Both the position numbers and the translations under genes were made by a program. A model generated the notes under the pieces. That model was not told the origin of the DNA, did not search any database, and saw nothing but the letters and a program-made list of their open reading frames with translations. Shown one piece after another: positions 1 to 12,487 of a stretch of 64,000 nucleotides of DNA (its first letter is position 1; every line of letters starts with the position of its first letter). Source of the stretch: Xylogone sp. PMI_703 (lineage: Eukaryota; Ascomycota; Leotiomycetes); the NCBI GenBank assembly GCA_021399445.1, contig JAJTUQ010000005.1, forward strand, positions 4,278,001-4,342,000, given 5' to 3'.

Positions 1-949
1 CGAGAGCTTGCGACTCAGATTCAATCAGTTGTGATGGCTCTGGGAGACTATATGAACGTTCAGTGTCATGCTTGTATCGGAGGAACAAATGTTGGTGAAG
101 ATATTCGGAAGCTAGATTACGGCCAACACATTGTGTCTGGTACGCCAGGTCGTGTCGCTGATATGATTCGTCGCCGCAACCTCCGAACTCGACATATCAA
201 GATGCTGGTTCTCGACGAGGCTGATGAACTTTTGAACCGCGGTTTCAGAGAGCAAATATACGATGTCTATCGCTACCTTCCACCCGCGACACAAGTAGTG
301 GTGGTATCCGCCACTCTTCCTTACGATGTACTCGATATGACGACAAAGTTTATGACCGATCCAGTTCGGATTCTCGTCAAGCGTGATGAATTGACTTTGG
401 AAGGCCTGAAACAGTACTTTATTGCTGTGGAAAAAGAAGAATGGAAATTTGATACACTCTGCGACCTCTACGATACCCTTACTATTACCCAAGCTGTCAT
501 TTTCTGCAACACACGAAGAAAGGTGGACTGGTTGACTGATAAGATGCGTGAGGCCAACTTCACTGTTTCCTCAATGCACGGAGAAATGCCCCAGAAGGAG
601 CGAGACAGTATTATGCAAGACTTCCGCCAAGGCAACTCACGGGTTCTCATCTCCACTGATGTCTGGGCTCGTGGTATCGATGTTCAACAAGTCTCACTAG
701 TCATCAACTACGATTTACCTAGCAATCGTGAGAACTATATCCACAGAATTGGTCGTAGTGGTAGATTTGGACGAAAAGGTGTGGCTATCAACTTTGTTAC
801 GAGCGAAGATGTCAGAATTTTGCGTGATATTGAGTGTAAGTCCTTCCTTCCTAATGTGAAATCCCACGGTGGAATGCTGACAATTACTAGTATACTACTC
901 AACTCAGATCGATGAAATGCCAATGAATGTTGCAGACCTTTTGGCATAG
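1..949 (+). CDS. FAL1: DEAD-box RNA helicase, eIF4A-III/FAL1 type (3' part, 5' truncated by window edge)
   Basis: ATP-dependent RNA helicase, by homology the exon-junction/40S-biogenesis eIF4A-III/Fal1 branch rather than translational eIF4A. The window opens inside the gene, in frame from base 1. Exons are 1-835 and 891-949. The 55-nt intron has GTAAGT, a GCTGAC branch site and CTAG, and the spliced end reads [20 protein letters not shown], a typical family C-terminus. Helicase motifs visible in order are SGTPGR (Ib), DEAD (II), SAT (III), a RGID-containing motif V and [13 protein letters not shown] (VI). 297 residues are present, so roughly the first quarter (Q motif, Walker A) is missing upstream. 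Family assignment is firm. FAL1 over eIF4A rests on motifs such as [10 protein letters not shown] and the ending. Confidence 0.93.
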
Positions 950-1646
950 GCGATGTAGATATTGAACTTCAAGAGAATGCGGGTCATTACCAGCGCCCCG
1001 ATCTGTAGGTAGTTCGGGACACTTTTACGTGGGAGGAAAGGGATAAGATCAACAAAAGTAAGGGAAGACATTTCAGGCTCATCCTAGATACCTACTGACA
1101 TTTAGGTGTCCATTTTAGATCAAAATGAGATTGGATTACTCTACCAATGTTTTTGTAGCACGAAGGAATATAAGCCACTGGTCCGGGTTCGGTGTTATAA
1201 TATTGGCAGATTTCATGTTGGAAACGTGGAACTATTTCAATGTACTTAAAGCGGAATGCTGTTGTCAATTCCATGGGCATAAAAGTACTGAATTTAAGGC
1301 TGAAGGTTTTCGTCCTGATCACAGTCCATATTGACTAAACGAGATGGTTCTTTCTCCAAATTCTCTACCATGAACATTTCCAAATATAATTTTCTGCGCG
1401 TTATTGGTCCTGACTAAGAGCAGTTGGATAGAAAGTCATTATAGTACAGCTTAAACTGTAGAACCAGCAGAGCATGATCATTTCTTTCTTTTTTCTAGAA
1501 GTACGTCTATGAACACAGGATCATCAGTTCTGTTTGAGTGATGATCTGACCTAACGCCAATATGGCCAACGGGACTCTATTCGACCGGCCTGATGTGATA
1601 CCATTTCCAATGATATTTTCCCATATACTTCCCAGGAGATGCCCTT
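950..1646. other. Convergent intergenic region, no gene seen
   Basis: 697 bp between the ends of two convergent genes (FAL1-like and SHP1-like). Only short ORFs with no recognisable family occur on either strand. It presumably holds both 3' UTRs. No repeat or RNA gene recognised. Confidence 0.6.
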
Positions 1647-2964
1647 CTAGGCCCATTTCTGTACCGCCGTTCCTCCTCTCTTGAACTCGGGTACGTCACC
1701 TAGAACTAAGCTCTTGTCTGTGTGATCTTTATTAGGGAAAGTGGTTGCCAGCACCCATGGACGGTCATTGCCCCCGGGATATGCTCTGGAGATAAAATCG
1801 TACACATCTCCGATTGTATGAGTCGTATTGAAACGAACAGGAAGACGTGTTCCATCTCCTAATTGCAGTCGAATAGAGATGACCGGTTGGGATGAGTCGA
1901 CGTCAACTGTGGGAGGTCCACTAGCTTGAGATGGAGCAGCTGTTGTAGGGGGAGGAGCAGTGGATGGACCCGGTCCTGGAGTGGGGCTACCTAGCCTATG
2001 GCCATGGCCTGAGAATGGCTTGTAGACCTTTGGCGGTGGTTTATAGTTTTCATCATGTTTGTTTAATTGGACATCAACAGGCTGGTCTGGCCTAACATTC
2101 ATGAGGTGAAGCGGGGCACGGCCCTGACGAATCATCTGTAGGTCTGCCGCATTTCTGGGATCATCGAATCGATGTAATGGTCCATCTTCGACACTGAAGC
2201 CATCTTCCCAAAGGTGAAGAACTCTGGTCTGTGTTGGGCCAGGATCCGGAACTGACGGTGTTGCGCCCGGAATGACTCGAGATGGTGCACCATCACCACC
2301 TAATGTTTGTCCTGAACCCCGAAAACGTGATGGCGCCGCACTGGATGCTTCAGGTCCTTGTCTTGGGGTATTCCTTCTGACTGATTAGCACTTAACTCTA
2401 ACTAACTTTCAAGGTGTACACTTACGCTCGAGCTTTCTTTAATATGTCGTCGACCAAACTCCTGGGATCATTTCGCCTTGGAGGATCTTGCACTGCTAAT
2501 CCTGACTTCTCACCTCCAGCGAATAAATCTCTAGGCTGTTTTCTCGGGTCATCTTCGAAATCAGAATCGTCGTCATCGTCGTCGTCATGCCCGCCATGAC
2601 CAGAATCTCCCTGATTATAGGAACCTAGCGTAGCAATTCCCCGTCTCGGCGGATTTCGCGAGCTTGAACTTGACGCAGCACTAGGCATAGCAGACTGTGG
2701 CGCCGGTCGTCCATCCAGCGTCCGTGGACCTGTATAGGGTTCTTCTTCAGCTTCTTCTGCATTCTCTTCTTGCGAGGTATAAAATTCGGTAGCTGCGCTG
2801 GATAGGTCCCAGCGGTTGGCAGCAAGAAATTGTTGTGCCTACAAGTTAAAAAACATTAGCATTGTTGAGCTGTATCTGATAGATCAGGAACGTACAGCTG
2901 CGGGGGTTGCGCCAGTGAGATCACAGAACTCTTGAATTAGCCGGTCGTGGCTAGAGTCATCCAT
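1647..2964 (-). CDS. SHP1: UBX-domain Cdc48/p97 cofactor, p47/Shp1 type
   Basis: Adaptor that recruits the AAA ATPase Cdc48/p97 to ubiquitinated cargo (ER-associated degradation, membrane fusion, autophagy). Exons on the minus strand are 2964-2896, 2838-2426 and 2376-1647 (introns 57 and 49 nt), giving 403 residues. An N-terminal UBA-like helix bundle (residues 1-45, MDDSSHDRLIQEF start) is followed by an acidic linker with an Asp run near GHDDDDDDDSDFEDD. The SEP domain lies around 209-275 (LHLWEDGFSVEDGPL, MNVRPDQPVDV) and the UBX domain around 318-403 (ISIRLQLGDGTRLPVRFN). UBA-SEP-UBX order and length match the p47 family. The last acceptor was chosen as the second of two nearby CAGs because the first puts a stop in frame. 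It is divergent from MIM1, sharing about 340 bp. Confidence 0.92.
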
Positions 2965-3304
2965 GTTGAAAGTTCAATATTGTTTTATTAGCAATATAAA
3001 TCGGATTTTCCCAAGATTGCAAATAACAAAACATGCATGCAATGTTTAGTTGCGGCGAAAGTTGAGAACAGCATAGAAAGTCGCTGTGACAAACCAAAAT
3101 CGTTAAGGCAGCTCAGAAACGTCATCCCCACCAAAGCTACTTGGATCCTCATATTTCAGGCATACATGCATACCATATTGCAACACCAGAAGTGCTCTTT
3201 GAAATTGGTGGTAGATTTGTTTCCCATCAACTCCGCCTCCACAAAGTCTATTTCGCAGCCGTGACATATCGGCTTGCTTCAGCGCGGGTCCTCCACGATC
3301 AAAG
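2965..3304. promoter_or_regulatory. Shared divergent promoter SHP1/MIM1
   Basis: 340 bp between the ATGs of two divergent housekeeping genes, so both promoters and 5' UTRs must lie here. No clear TATA box or palindrome stood out. Confidence 0.5.
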
Positions 3305-3830
3305 ATGGCGTCGGACGAGAGGCCTAGCAACTTGACGGAGTCGGGCATCACTATAAGATCCGACAGTGAGCAATATTCCGGCAACAATGATATATCTCCG
3401 TCTCCAGCATCCTCCTCTAGCTCCCCAGCTATGATTCTCTATAAGCCGCCTACCGTCTGGGGAATAATACGTGGCGCCGCAATAAATTTAGTTTTGCCGT
3501 TCATCAATGGACTTATGTTGGGATTCGGAGAGCTATTCGCACACGAGGCAGCTTTCAGATTAGGATGGAGCGGTACAAAGGTAGGCATTACCTGAAGCCA
3601 GTTTCTATTTTTCAATAGCTACTGTGAAGAAATTTCATTTTCCCACTACTTTGTAGATCCGTATAGTCTACTTTTTTTGTTATGTAGATTTTGACATTGC
3701 GTTAATCAATGCTGTGCTCCAGATCTTCCCCACTTCGAGGAGAGCGATTGGACCAGGTATTGAAATTCGCGAGCCATCTGCGCGCACAAGGAGAGACAGA
3801 CAGCTGGAAGAGATGACAAGCTTAGAATGA
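3305..3830 (+). CDS. MIM1: Mitochondrial outer-membrane import protein MIM1
   Basis: Core of the MIM complex that inserts alpha-helical outer-membrane proteins and helps assemble TOM. Exons are 3305-3580 and 3723-3830 (142-nt intron), 127 residues. The N-terminus is Ser/Pro-rich (PSPASSSSSPA) and cytosolic in known Mim1. It is followed by the diagnostic conserved segment with the single membrane helix (INLVLPFINGLMLGFGELFAHE, about residues 60-81, with Gly-rich faces for oligomerisation), then WSGTK joined across the splice to IFPTSRRAIGPGIE. The C-terminus is short and charged (ARTRRDRQLEEMTSLE). The acceptor was selected because it restores that conserved segment. Length exceeds yeast Mim1 slightly because of the Ser/Pro region. 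Confidence 0.88.
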
Positions 3831-4373
3831 AGAGTTGTATTGGTCGAGCGCATACCAATGGCGTTTTGGGGAGGCTGTATATATAAAGAAAACAACGGGG
3901 GGTTTAAGTTTACACTATTGGTTTGGAAAATATCAAAATCAGTTCTGCAATGACCAAGAGCCTCTTGATAGAGTAATCTAAGAGTATCAGGAATCTAAAT
4001 TATACACATCCGGAGGGATTTGTACATTTGTGCTTGAGCTGGTTGCCTAACAGAGTAATAAGCAGTCCTTTCATATACCAGAATGACACAGCCAGTCTAG
4101 CAGACACAACATCTAAATCTGTGAACATAGTTTTACTACAAAATGTACATAGTTATTAAAAATCATAAATCTAACACCGTTTACACCGCAATTATACTTT
4201 TTACTTTCCTGCTCCTAAGACCCGGTAAATCAATTATCCCTAGGAACCCCGAGGTTCACAGACGCTAGCACAAAATTGTGCAAAGGCAATCCAACCTTAA
4301 CCACGCGCGCAATTGTGCGTCTCCGAAATTATTTGCCAATCCACCGTTGGGATTGCCAACACAAGACAAAACC
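3831..4373. other. Intergenic region upstream of OXA1
   Basis: 543 bp between two same-strand genes. AT-rich, no recognisable ORF family or RNA gene. It contains the MIM1 3' end and the OXA1 promoter. Confidence 0.5.
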
Positions 4374-6037
4374 ATGATCCCCAGCAGAGGCCTACGATGG
4401 GCAGGCCAATCTGTGGGCGTAGGCCGACGGGGGTTAAGGCCAATTCCTATTAGACAAGTTAGTTAATTACCGTTTTTGCTTTCCTAGGCTTTTTAAATTG
4501 ACTTCTTTTTTCTCCCAACTTGCTAGTTCTCTTCGTATGTGCACAATGGGCCCATTAGAGGGAACCCAATTCTTTTAACAAACACCTCTTCGGTTTCGCG
4601 GGCGTTTAAAGGGTCTCAATTTGGTTCAACCGGAGTTTTAATACCCAGTGCAGCTGCTAGGGCAGTGCGATTCTTGTCATGGCCTTCCTTCATGCGATCT
4701 TCCAATCCTCCTCCAGACGCCCCTCCAGCTCCAAAAGTAGAAGAAGCAGCTCCTTTAACATCGTCGCCGGCAGCACCACCAGCTCCTACGACTCCAATAC
4801 CAGAAGTTCAATCTGTACCGGAGGTCACATCATCTTCCCTCGACCAGATAGCAGAATTCAGCTCAGATGCACTACATAACATCCCAGAGCACATAGGGTA
4901 TTTAAAATCCCTCGGCCTAGATTACGGATGGGGTCCAACCTCGGTGATGGAATGGATCCTCGAACATGTTCACGTATACGCAGGAACCCCGTGGTGGGCG
5001 TCCATTGCTCTCACGGCAGTGCTCGTGCGAATTGTCATGATCAAACCATACATAGACGCAGCAGCCAACTCGGCCAAATTAGCCACCATTAAACCAATCT
5101 TAGATCCCATACGAAATGAAATGATGCAGGCGCGAGTGGCAGGAGACACAACGAGGATGATGTCTCTGAGACAAGATATCTCGAGGATCAACAGAAGAGC
5201 CGGGATCCAGACATGGAAGAGCTTTGTGCCCCTCGTTCAGGTGTTCGTTGGTTACGGCACTTTCATCCTCTTGAGAGGCATGTCGAAACTCCCGGTACCC
5301 GGTCTCGAAACCGGCGGTGCGCTGTGGTTCTATAACCTCACCTACCCGGATCCATACATGATCATCCCTGCAGCAACAGCTGGTGTACTTCACTTCGTCA
5401 TGAAGGTACGTTATCATACTTCATTTTACTCCTACTATCACTCAGACCGGCAATTCTAACTAACACATTTTAATCTACCCAGCGTGGCGGCGAGCAAGGC
5501 GTATCAGTCATGTCCCCCGGCATGAAGAAATTCTTCGTCTACGGCATGCCAGCCATAAGTTTCGCATTCACATGGTGGCTCCCCGCCGCCGTCCAGATAT
5601 CCTTCTTCGTCATGGGCATAACAGGATGGATCCAATCCATCGTCTTCCAGAACCCTTCTTTCCGCCGCACCTTCGGCATGCCCGCCTTACCAGCAGCAGG
5701 CGCAAGTAGCGCCAACAATCCCCAATACAAAGGAAATATCAACATACGTGCCACTTCCCCGCTTGACGGCCAGACTGAGGCTGTTAAACCCAAGCCAAAG
5801 GGTGTTGTGGATGGTGCTTTGAAGGATATCATGAGTACGTATCAGGGCGCGAAGCAGAGCTTGTCTGAGGTGACGGGGAAGGGGAAAGAGAGTATGGAAA
5901 AGAGGAGGCAGAAGAGCGAGCGAGAGGCTGCAGAGAGATATGAGGCTAAGAGGCAGGAGGAGTTGAAGAGACAGGCATGGGAGAGAGAAAATATGCGGAG
6001 GGCCGAAAGGGCTGCGAAGAAGGTACGAAGAAAGTAG
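4374..6037 (+). CDS. OXA1: Mitochondrial inner-membrane insertase OXA1 (YidC/Oxa1/Alb3 family)
   Basis: Inserts mitochondrially encoded and some nuclear proteins into the inner membrane co-translationally. Exons are 4374-4457, 4527-5405 and 5483-6037, 505 residues. The N-terminus is an Arg-rich presequence (MIPSRGLRWAGQSVGVGRRGLR). A Pro/Ala-rich linker follows, then the YidC core from about residue 158 (YGWGPTSVMEWILEHVHVYAG, TPWWASIALTAVLVRI, the amphipathic NRRAGIQTWKSF stretch, GGALWFYNLTYPDPYMIIP, then helices FAFTWWLPAAVQISFF and VMGITGWIQSIVF). A long basic, Arg/Lys-rich C-terminal tail (about the last 80 residues, coiled-coil-like) matches the matrix ribosome-binding tail of Oxa1. The first intron starts GTTAGT, a slightly unusual donor. 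Length suits the filamentous-fungal family. Confidence 0.95.
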
Positions 6038-6685
6038 ATCATCTATCGTGGCGTGACTGGATACCACTCCCAATATTTACTAGACCACATGTGCATGGGG
6101 CTTCACTGTACACATTATGTATTGTATACTTGTAGACTACTTGCTTAATGGGGAATTTGGACATTCTCCCTTCTCAATTGTAAGAGTGATTGCATGAGCT
6201 TCATTAACTGCTACGCTGCTGCTTCAAATCGATTAATGTACAGGTGCTGAAAGAATGGTATCTCTATTTACAAGAAATGACCCGAAACTGCCTCCAACAA
6301 GTCGTGAAAGAAGGAACAAGCCATGAGAACGATCAGTTTGAAAATCTGGACGATGATCAAGATATGCAGCATAAAAGTGGCCCGCACTTCCCGCTGAACT
6401 GATCCAGCAAATAGGGAATACAATCATAAAATCGGGTTTCCATGAAGAAACACAGAAAACGATAAAAGTCAGGTTCAACAGATCGAAAATCAAAAGCAAG
6501 CAGCAGTAGCAAAATAAGAGACTCGTAATTTTTAATAGCTCTGAATGAGCAGTGAGAGAATAAAGTACACAACCACAATCCACCTTCAGTCTCGGCACGG
6601 AAACACTTACCACTAATCACAAGATTAATCGAGTGATCCCACACGTTCGTGCGGAAGTAGAGTGTCCTGACAATTGTGCAACTAT
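6038..6685. other. Convergent intergenic region, no gene seen
   Basis: 648 bp between the 3' ends of OXA1 and the DUF1996 gene. Short ORFs on the minus strand (about 6233-6644) lack any recognisable domain and are treated as chance. Confidence 0.55.
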
Positions 6686-8603
6686 CTAGTGCTGATGACC
6701 ATGTCTCTTATGCTTAGCAGCAGTGACAGAGGGGGCGGGAATGGTAACAGTTGTTGTGGTTCCAACAGAAACGGTAACAGTTTCGACGGCCATGAAAATC
6801 TCCTTGATAGTGTGGCCTTCTGTCTGCCATGCGGTGCTGTAGATGCTAGCACCATCGGATGGACCATTGGATGAATCGTCAGATGGACTATCAGATGGAA
6901 TTGTGACAGCATTGATAACGGCTGCTGGCTTGGTAACTGCAGGGCTTGCCTCTGATGCGGTGGTGTGTGCATAGAAGACGTTACCCGGCATGAACGTACC
7001 AGATGAAACAGGAGATCCGGCCGAATAAGAGAGAGATGCCGCAGCAGATGAAGATGGCTTTGGTGCAGTAGCTCTTCCCATTTGAACATCCTCAGCATAA
7101 CCAGGGCCGTAAGCAATGACAACATCTCCAGGGAGACTGGTTGAGGGGCCAGTTATGTTATCGTTTTGAAGAATTTCTGGAAGGTCGAAGGTGCACTTAG
7201 CCGCATCATCATCGCTTTGAAGGGTGAAGAGAGGGCAATCACCGACTTGGCCAGATGGAGATGTGCAAGTGTCGACAGCTTGTTGAAGGAAGTCCTCATC
7301 CCAGCCCATAATGAAGTCACCATGGTAACCGCATCCTATAATTGTATGTTAGCTCAACATCAACCCACAAGTTACCATGACAAACAAAGCGTGAAATATA
7401 GACATACCAGTTGGGTCTCCGTTGGAGAAAACAAATTCACCCTCCTGTCCAATAAAGGCAGCGGTGTTCCAGATGGTCTCATAGAAGAGAGAAACCAGAC
7501 GAATAGGATAGTCAGGAGGGCAGTCACCGGTCATGACCAAGTTGGGGTACGCAACATGGTCGCGGTGGTTTGGGCTATCGAGATCCTTTCCGTTCCAGCA
7601 GCTGGGGAACATGAGCTCAGCTCGAATACCATCAGCGCAGTTTGCATCAATGTAGGCCTTGTCAGGAAGGAAGTGGCGGTACAAAGAGCCCTCAGGTGAG
7701 CGTTGATAATTCAGACAGTTCATGCCAATAGCGGCTTGACGAAGGAATGCCTGGCTGGTCAAGTTGCCGGTCCAGTTGGACTTGTCGACGTCTGGGACGG
7801 GGTAACTGAAGTTACGCTGGTAAGTATCGCCAGCAAGCATTCGAAAGCCAGCAGGGAATGCTGTAACCTTAGGGTTATCAGAGTTCGGGTAGAGGAGATA
7901 GTATCTGTCATAAGGAGTTCAATTAGTGACACGCTTCATACGATCAAATAGGCTAAATTAGTTCTCAGGCTGTACTGAAACCACTTGGACAGTACATGAA
8001 TCCTGGTCTAAGGATATGACTGTAGCTCAAATTAATGGCAAGGGGTTGAGGAAATAATACAGTGCAAATAAAAAATCTTTCCATTTATTAGGAGAAATAA
8101 AGACTGCCAACTTACGATAGCATGCCACCAACTTGCTCAACAAGGGTGAACTCGCCAGATGCACTCTTGAAGTGCATGGTTGGTGTCCAGTAGGCAGATA
8201 AATCCTGGGTGACACCGCAAGAAGTACAACTACCACCGTTGAGGTCGCCGTAGGTAGCAGACAAACTGAAGCCTAATCGTAAATCATTAGCAAATTATCA
8301 TCTTATGAAAGGAGTATGAGATGAGCTAGAAGATATGCCGAGGCTTATCTTATATATGATGATCCTATATGATGGCCTTACACAGGGTAAGGTGTAATAG
8401 ATCATAAATCAACGCGGAAGTAACTTACCATTAGAACCGAAAATGGTATGGGCATGAGGAGAAACAGATCCAGAATCAACGAGAGGATCCATTCTGGCCA
8501 GACCAGATCGAGAACGACATGGCATGCGCCAGAATGCATCAACTCCACCGGCGGCTGTCAGGACAGTGACTGCCTGGACGATGTTGGTTAGAGAGAATCT
8601 CAT
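6686..8603 (-). CDS. Secreted DUF1996-domain protein
   Basis: Function unknown; DUF1996 proteins are abundant secreted or wall-associated fungal proteins. Exons on the minus strand are 8603-8429, 8272-8116, 7904-7408 and 7335-6686 (492 residues), all joining in frame with GTAAG/GTATG donors. The N-terminus is a hydrophobic signal peptide (MRFSLTNIVQAVTVLTAAGGVDA). The DUF1996 hallmark follows: FWRMPCRSRSG with ARMDPLVDSGSVSPHAHTIFG, GGSCTSCGVTQDLSAYWTP, YYLLYPNSD, then CWNGKDLDSPNHRDHVAYP and GDCPPDYPIRLVSLFYET, ending GCGYHGDFIMGWDEDFL. A Ser/Thr/Pro-rich tail of about 150 residues, probably O-glycosylated, closes with a basic His-rich KHKRHGHQH. No GPI signal is evident. A long gene-free upstream region suggests complex regulation. 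Confidence 0.9.
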
Positions 8604-11314
8604 CTTGAACGACGTGATAGTTCGATGCAGAGATGCAGGAACAAGTGTATATCGAGTGTGTAAGTGAGAAGTTTGGTGAAAAAGATCAGAGGTAGATCAA
8701 CAAAGGTGACAGTATATCTTCAAGAGATCGATCGCGTGCTTGACAGGATTAGCCGATCCTTTAGCGGGACAACAGACGTCCTTCGGTGGTGATATGAGAC
8801 TGAAGCGCCTTGAAGCCGTGGATTGATTAGTGACCCCGGGTTTGTGCCTCCGCGCAGCGGTTTCTTAGATTCCTCTCCGATATGACAAACGCTTAAGATC
8901 CTTCAAACACTCAAATCAAAATAACTTTTCTCCAAGCTCTTCAATATCGCCGCATAAAATTCCCCAATCAATTTCCTCTAAATCCTATCCCTCTTCAAGC
9001 TTCTACAAGGCCGAGTGCGCTGTTGAGCCGGTGGTTTGGTCGCGGAGTTCCAGTCGCAGGATGCTATCCCCAGATGCTTGGCAAAACCTCTCTCAACCCC
9101 ACACAGAGCAGAATAAAGCAGGTAATATGTTCAAAAAGGAAAGGAATAATCGTGAGCTGGCCACGATTAGATCGGAACGAGTGTGTATGCCGCTGGGCAA
9201 AAAGATCAAAATGAACGTGGAGAACGGGGTGTGGGTGTTACTGCGCAACAAGAGAGAGAGAGAGAGATCCTAGGTGCAGGGAGATGGGGAAGGAGAGGCA
9301 AATAAAGAAAAGACGAACAGCGACGAAAGAGGGAATACGGTACCAACCATCCAGCAGTGATTGACGGGGCAAAAGAGATCCAGGAGCCAACGGAGTGCTA
9401 CTGTAATCACTCTAGTCAGAAACAGAAAGGACGTGGAATGATGGTACCAACCCAGGATGGCGGACGATGTTTTCCCAACCCTGGCTTAGAAGGACCTCCT
9501 GCTTCGGCAATCACTGCAATTTGGCAAGGGCGGCCCCTCCGATCCTTTGTGCCTTGATGGACATGGGCCTCAGATGGGATGGACAAGAGCTGGGCAAGAG
9601 CTGGGAGAGCGCAGCGCTCGCAGTATCGATAAGATTAGAGTCTATTGGTCAGGGGGCGAGGATGAGCTGAGGGCGTCACATCTTGAGACACTCCATACAG
9701 TGTACACTGTACTTTGGCGGCAATTAGGGGTCTGACCCATGGAGCCAGTCAACTTTGAAGGACGCCACCTCCAGGAGAAGCGCAGCTGCAGGAACGCACC
9801 AGTCAGAAGGCCCGGAACGAGAACGACCAGCGGCGTCCTGTGTAGACAGGCTGACAGGGCGGCTGCACAGCTTCCTACTTTGAACCACCATCACCAGCAT
9901 TTATTACTGGCGACCGTTGCACCGATCTTGGAGAACCACAACACAGCGCAGTGGTGAGATGCGAGATGTTACAGCAATGCCCATAGCAATACCATCGCAG
10001 TTAATAATCTCTGTGAGTCCCACCAGAATGACACGAACAGCATGGAAACACCAGGTAATAATAATACACAGTGCTGCTGTACGGTGCAAGAGATGAACTC
10101 TGCTCGCTCTGTATTGAGGGCAAATCCCCCCTGTGGTGGTTGCATGGTGCGACTCCGCGCTTGGCGATGAGACTTCTTAGGGCCACACATGAAACGCCCA
10201 TCGCGAGACTACAGCAGAACCAATGACCTGCCCCTGCTGGCGGTTAAGCTTGCCTGTGGCTGGAGCGGTGTGGCTAAATTCCCCCCTTTTTACCATGTAT
10301 CCCAAGGCTCTCTCTCTGCTCTTCCTCTTCCTTTCCCCCCTACGTTGCATTCGCCTACGGACAACCACTTCCGCCTGCCTATATTGACGTCGCATTTCAC
10401 TGCGGAGTACCATCAAGGATAATCGCTTGACCTGCGAGCAGCAAGTATGCGGCATGGCAGCATGGATGCAGACACGGATGGACCGTCACAAAACTGTCAG
10501 TTCAGACATATGCACGCCACAGCCTCCCGAATTGCTTGGCTTGAGGAATTCAATCTGCGCCTGTCCTACATCTAGTCCCACCAAGCAATATAAAATTGAA
10601 CAATTTAATAAATATCCTATCTTCGTGCGCTTGTTGCGAAGTCACGGCGTACACAAACGGCAGATCGGCCAATAACCTCGCTACGGTGACTTTCCTTACG
10701 TACGTGTGTGTACTCCTGTACTCTTCGGCTGTGGAGTCCCCCAAGATCGGCAGCTCAAACATCCGTTGCTTGATCAACTTGCCCATAAAGCAATAGGAGA
10801 ACTCCCCGAGCGAAAGCTTTCTTCTTCTTCTTCGGAGGGAACCCTCTGTTGTGGAGTCCCGATGTCCATTATCCATTGGATTAATAGACGCGGGATGTGA
10901 TATCATTGTGCTTTTGCCCATCTCCTCTCCTTTTTCTTTATATGAAAGTGGATATCCAATTGAATGAGGCGGCCCCATTGACCAATAACCTGGAGACGGT
11001 AGTTCAATTTGCAATTACAGTGTCTGTCACACTCTGTATCACCAACCTCATGTGGCTGCATCTTTAATCAAATTATTTTTTCCCAGTTAATATTCCGGAA
11101 TGCGTCTACCAGAACCCGCAACATGTTAAGATGTTTCCCAATACACAAGACCCTCCTTTTCCAGCATGATGATGTCGAATCGCGATACTTTGAACCTAAT
11201 GTGACAGATGCCCTCTTTAAACCGTAGCCTTCTAACGCCAGGGTATTTCCTCTTAATAAATACAGTCATAGAAATAATTCTAGCACATCCCCGTCCCAAT
11301 GCCCCAGCGCGATC
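8604..11314. other. 2.7-kb GC-rich region without a recognisable gene
   Basis: Lies upstream of the DUF1996 gene and beyond the 3' end of GTR1. About 8.75-10.45 kb is visibly GC-richer than the flanks, with short ORFs in several frames but no domain, start/intron architecture or conserved motif I recognise. It contains a short (AG)n run at 9251-9267. It could be a long promoter, a non-coding transcript or decayed DNA. Confidence 0.45.
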
Positions 11315-12487
11315 CTATGCTTCGACTGATCCAACGGTTGCGCCTCTTTCGATACCTCTCCGTGCAGGACTGTCGAGATCCTCAAACTCTTTTCTCGCAA
11401 GTTTGGCGTTTTCCACCGCTGCATTGAACCGCTCTTCTCCTGGCGGTAGCACCACCGCTAGGTAGGTATTGGTGGTGAATTTGACAATAAACATGCTGAA
11501 GTAATTCAATTTGAGTTCGAACAAGATGAATTGCTCGGCACTCTTGGGCGTGCCGGTATATCTACTGGTAGATTGTTTGAAGTTCTTGATAATATTTGAT
11601 AGGCGTTCAAACCGGTCCGTTGTGGGATTGACTTCTCCAACCTTGGATACCCAGTTCGATACTACAAGAAATGACGAGCGTTCAAAAAGTAGGACCTCCT
11701 CGGCTTGTATTAGAGTTCCAAGTGAAGAGAGATGCTTCTCTATTTCATCCAAGTTTGGCACCAAGTCATGGATAATCTCTGCCCAAGCCTTATATAATGA
11801 TTGATCCCATATTGAAGTTGCGAAAGGAATGGGGGTGAACTGCTCGGATTTGGAACGTATTAACGCTACCCTGTCATTATATAGATCCTCCCTTTGATTA
11901 GGAACCACGAGATCCATTTTGTGGACCAAGATATAAATATTCGACGTAGGAGAAAATTGCGAGAGGGCGTTTATGATAGAGCGATAGGTGAGGAGGTCGC
12001 GATCGAAGTCTCGAGATTCGATATCGAATACGTATATGAGAATCGCAACATTCGAGAACACGTGCTGCCGTTGCTGGGATAGATAATTCTCCATGAACGC
12101 ATCTTGGCTGCACTACGTATTAGCATTATCCGCTTTAAATCACTATCTTTCCAGCCAGGGACGGAATGGATTGACGTAAACGAAGTAGATATATAGCGGG
12201 ACAGCAGCTGAGAGCCACCAAATCAAAAAGTCTTACCCTCCACAATCCCACAAATTAAGCGTCAAGTTTCCTAGGAACTTGACATGACTTAAATCAACAT
12301 CGATCGTTGCTCCTAATCGTCTCGTATCCTTTGCGACGTAGTTACTGAAGATGATGCTCCTCATCGAGCTCTTGCCGGACCCAGACTTGCCCATCAGGAG
12401 GACTTTCTTCTTTTTCTGCTTCCGAGGTTCGGATGCAGGAGGGGGAGCAGATTCATCCTGAAGCGACAGACTACCTAGCCTTTCCAT
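11315..12487 (-). CDS. GTR1: Rag-family GTPase GTR1 (RagA/B type)
   Basis: Small GTPase of the EGO/Ragulator system that signals amino-acid status to TORC1 on the vacuole. Exons are 12487-12237 and 12107-11315, 347 residues; the join rebuilds the conserved [15 protein letters not shown] switch-II region. P-loop GKSGSGKS is at residues 33-40, preceded by a basic KQKKKK stretch. The RagA/B-type [16 protein letters not shown] switch I is present. [11 protein letters not shown] carries the HKMD guanine-specificity motif typical of Gtr1/RagA (HKxD rather than NKxD). The C-terminal roadblock-like domain spans about 190-310. Slightly longer than yeast Gtr1 because of N- and C-terminal extensions. 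Unlike Ras, there is no C-terminal CAAX box, as expected for Rag proteins. Confidence 0.94.

Noticed and set aside
5687..6073. 128-codon minus-strand ORF opposite the OXA1 C-terminus
   Set aside because: Shadow of the Lys/Arg-rich OXA1 tail; the Leu/Ser-rich translation is the expected antisense artefact.
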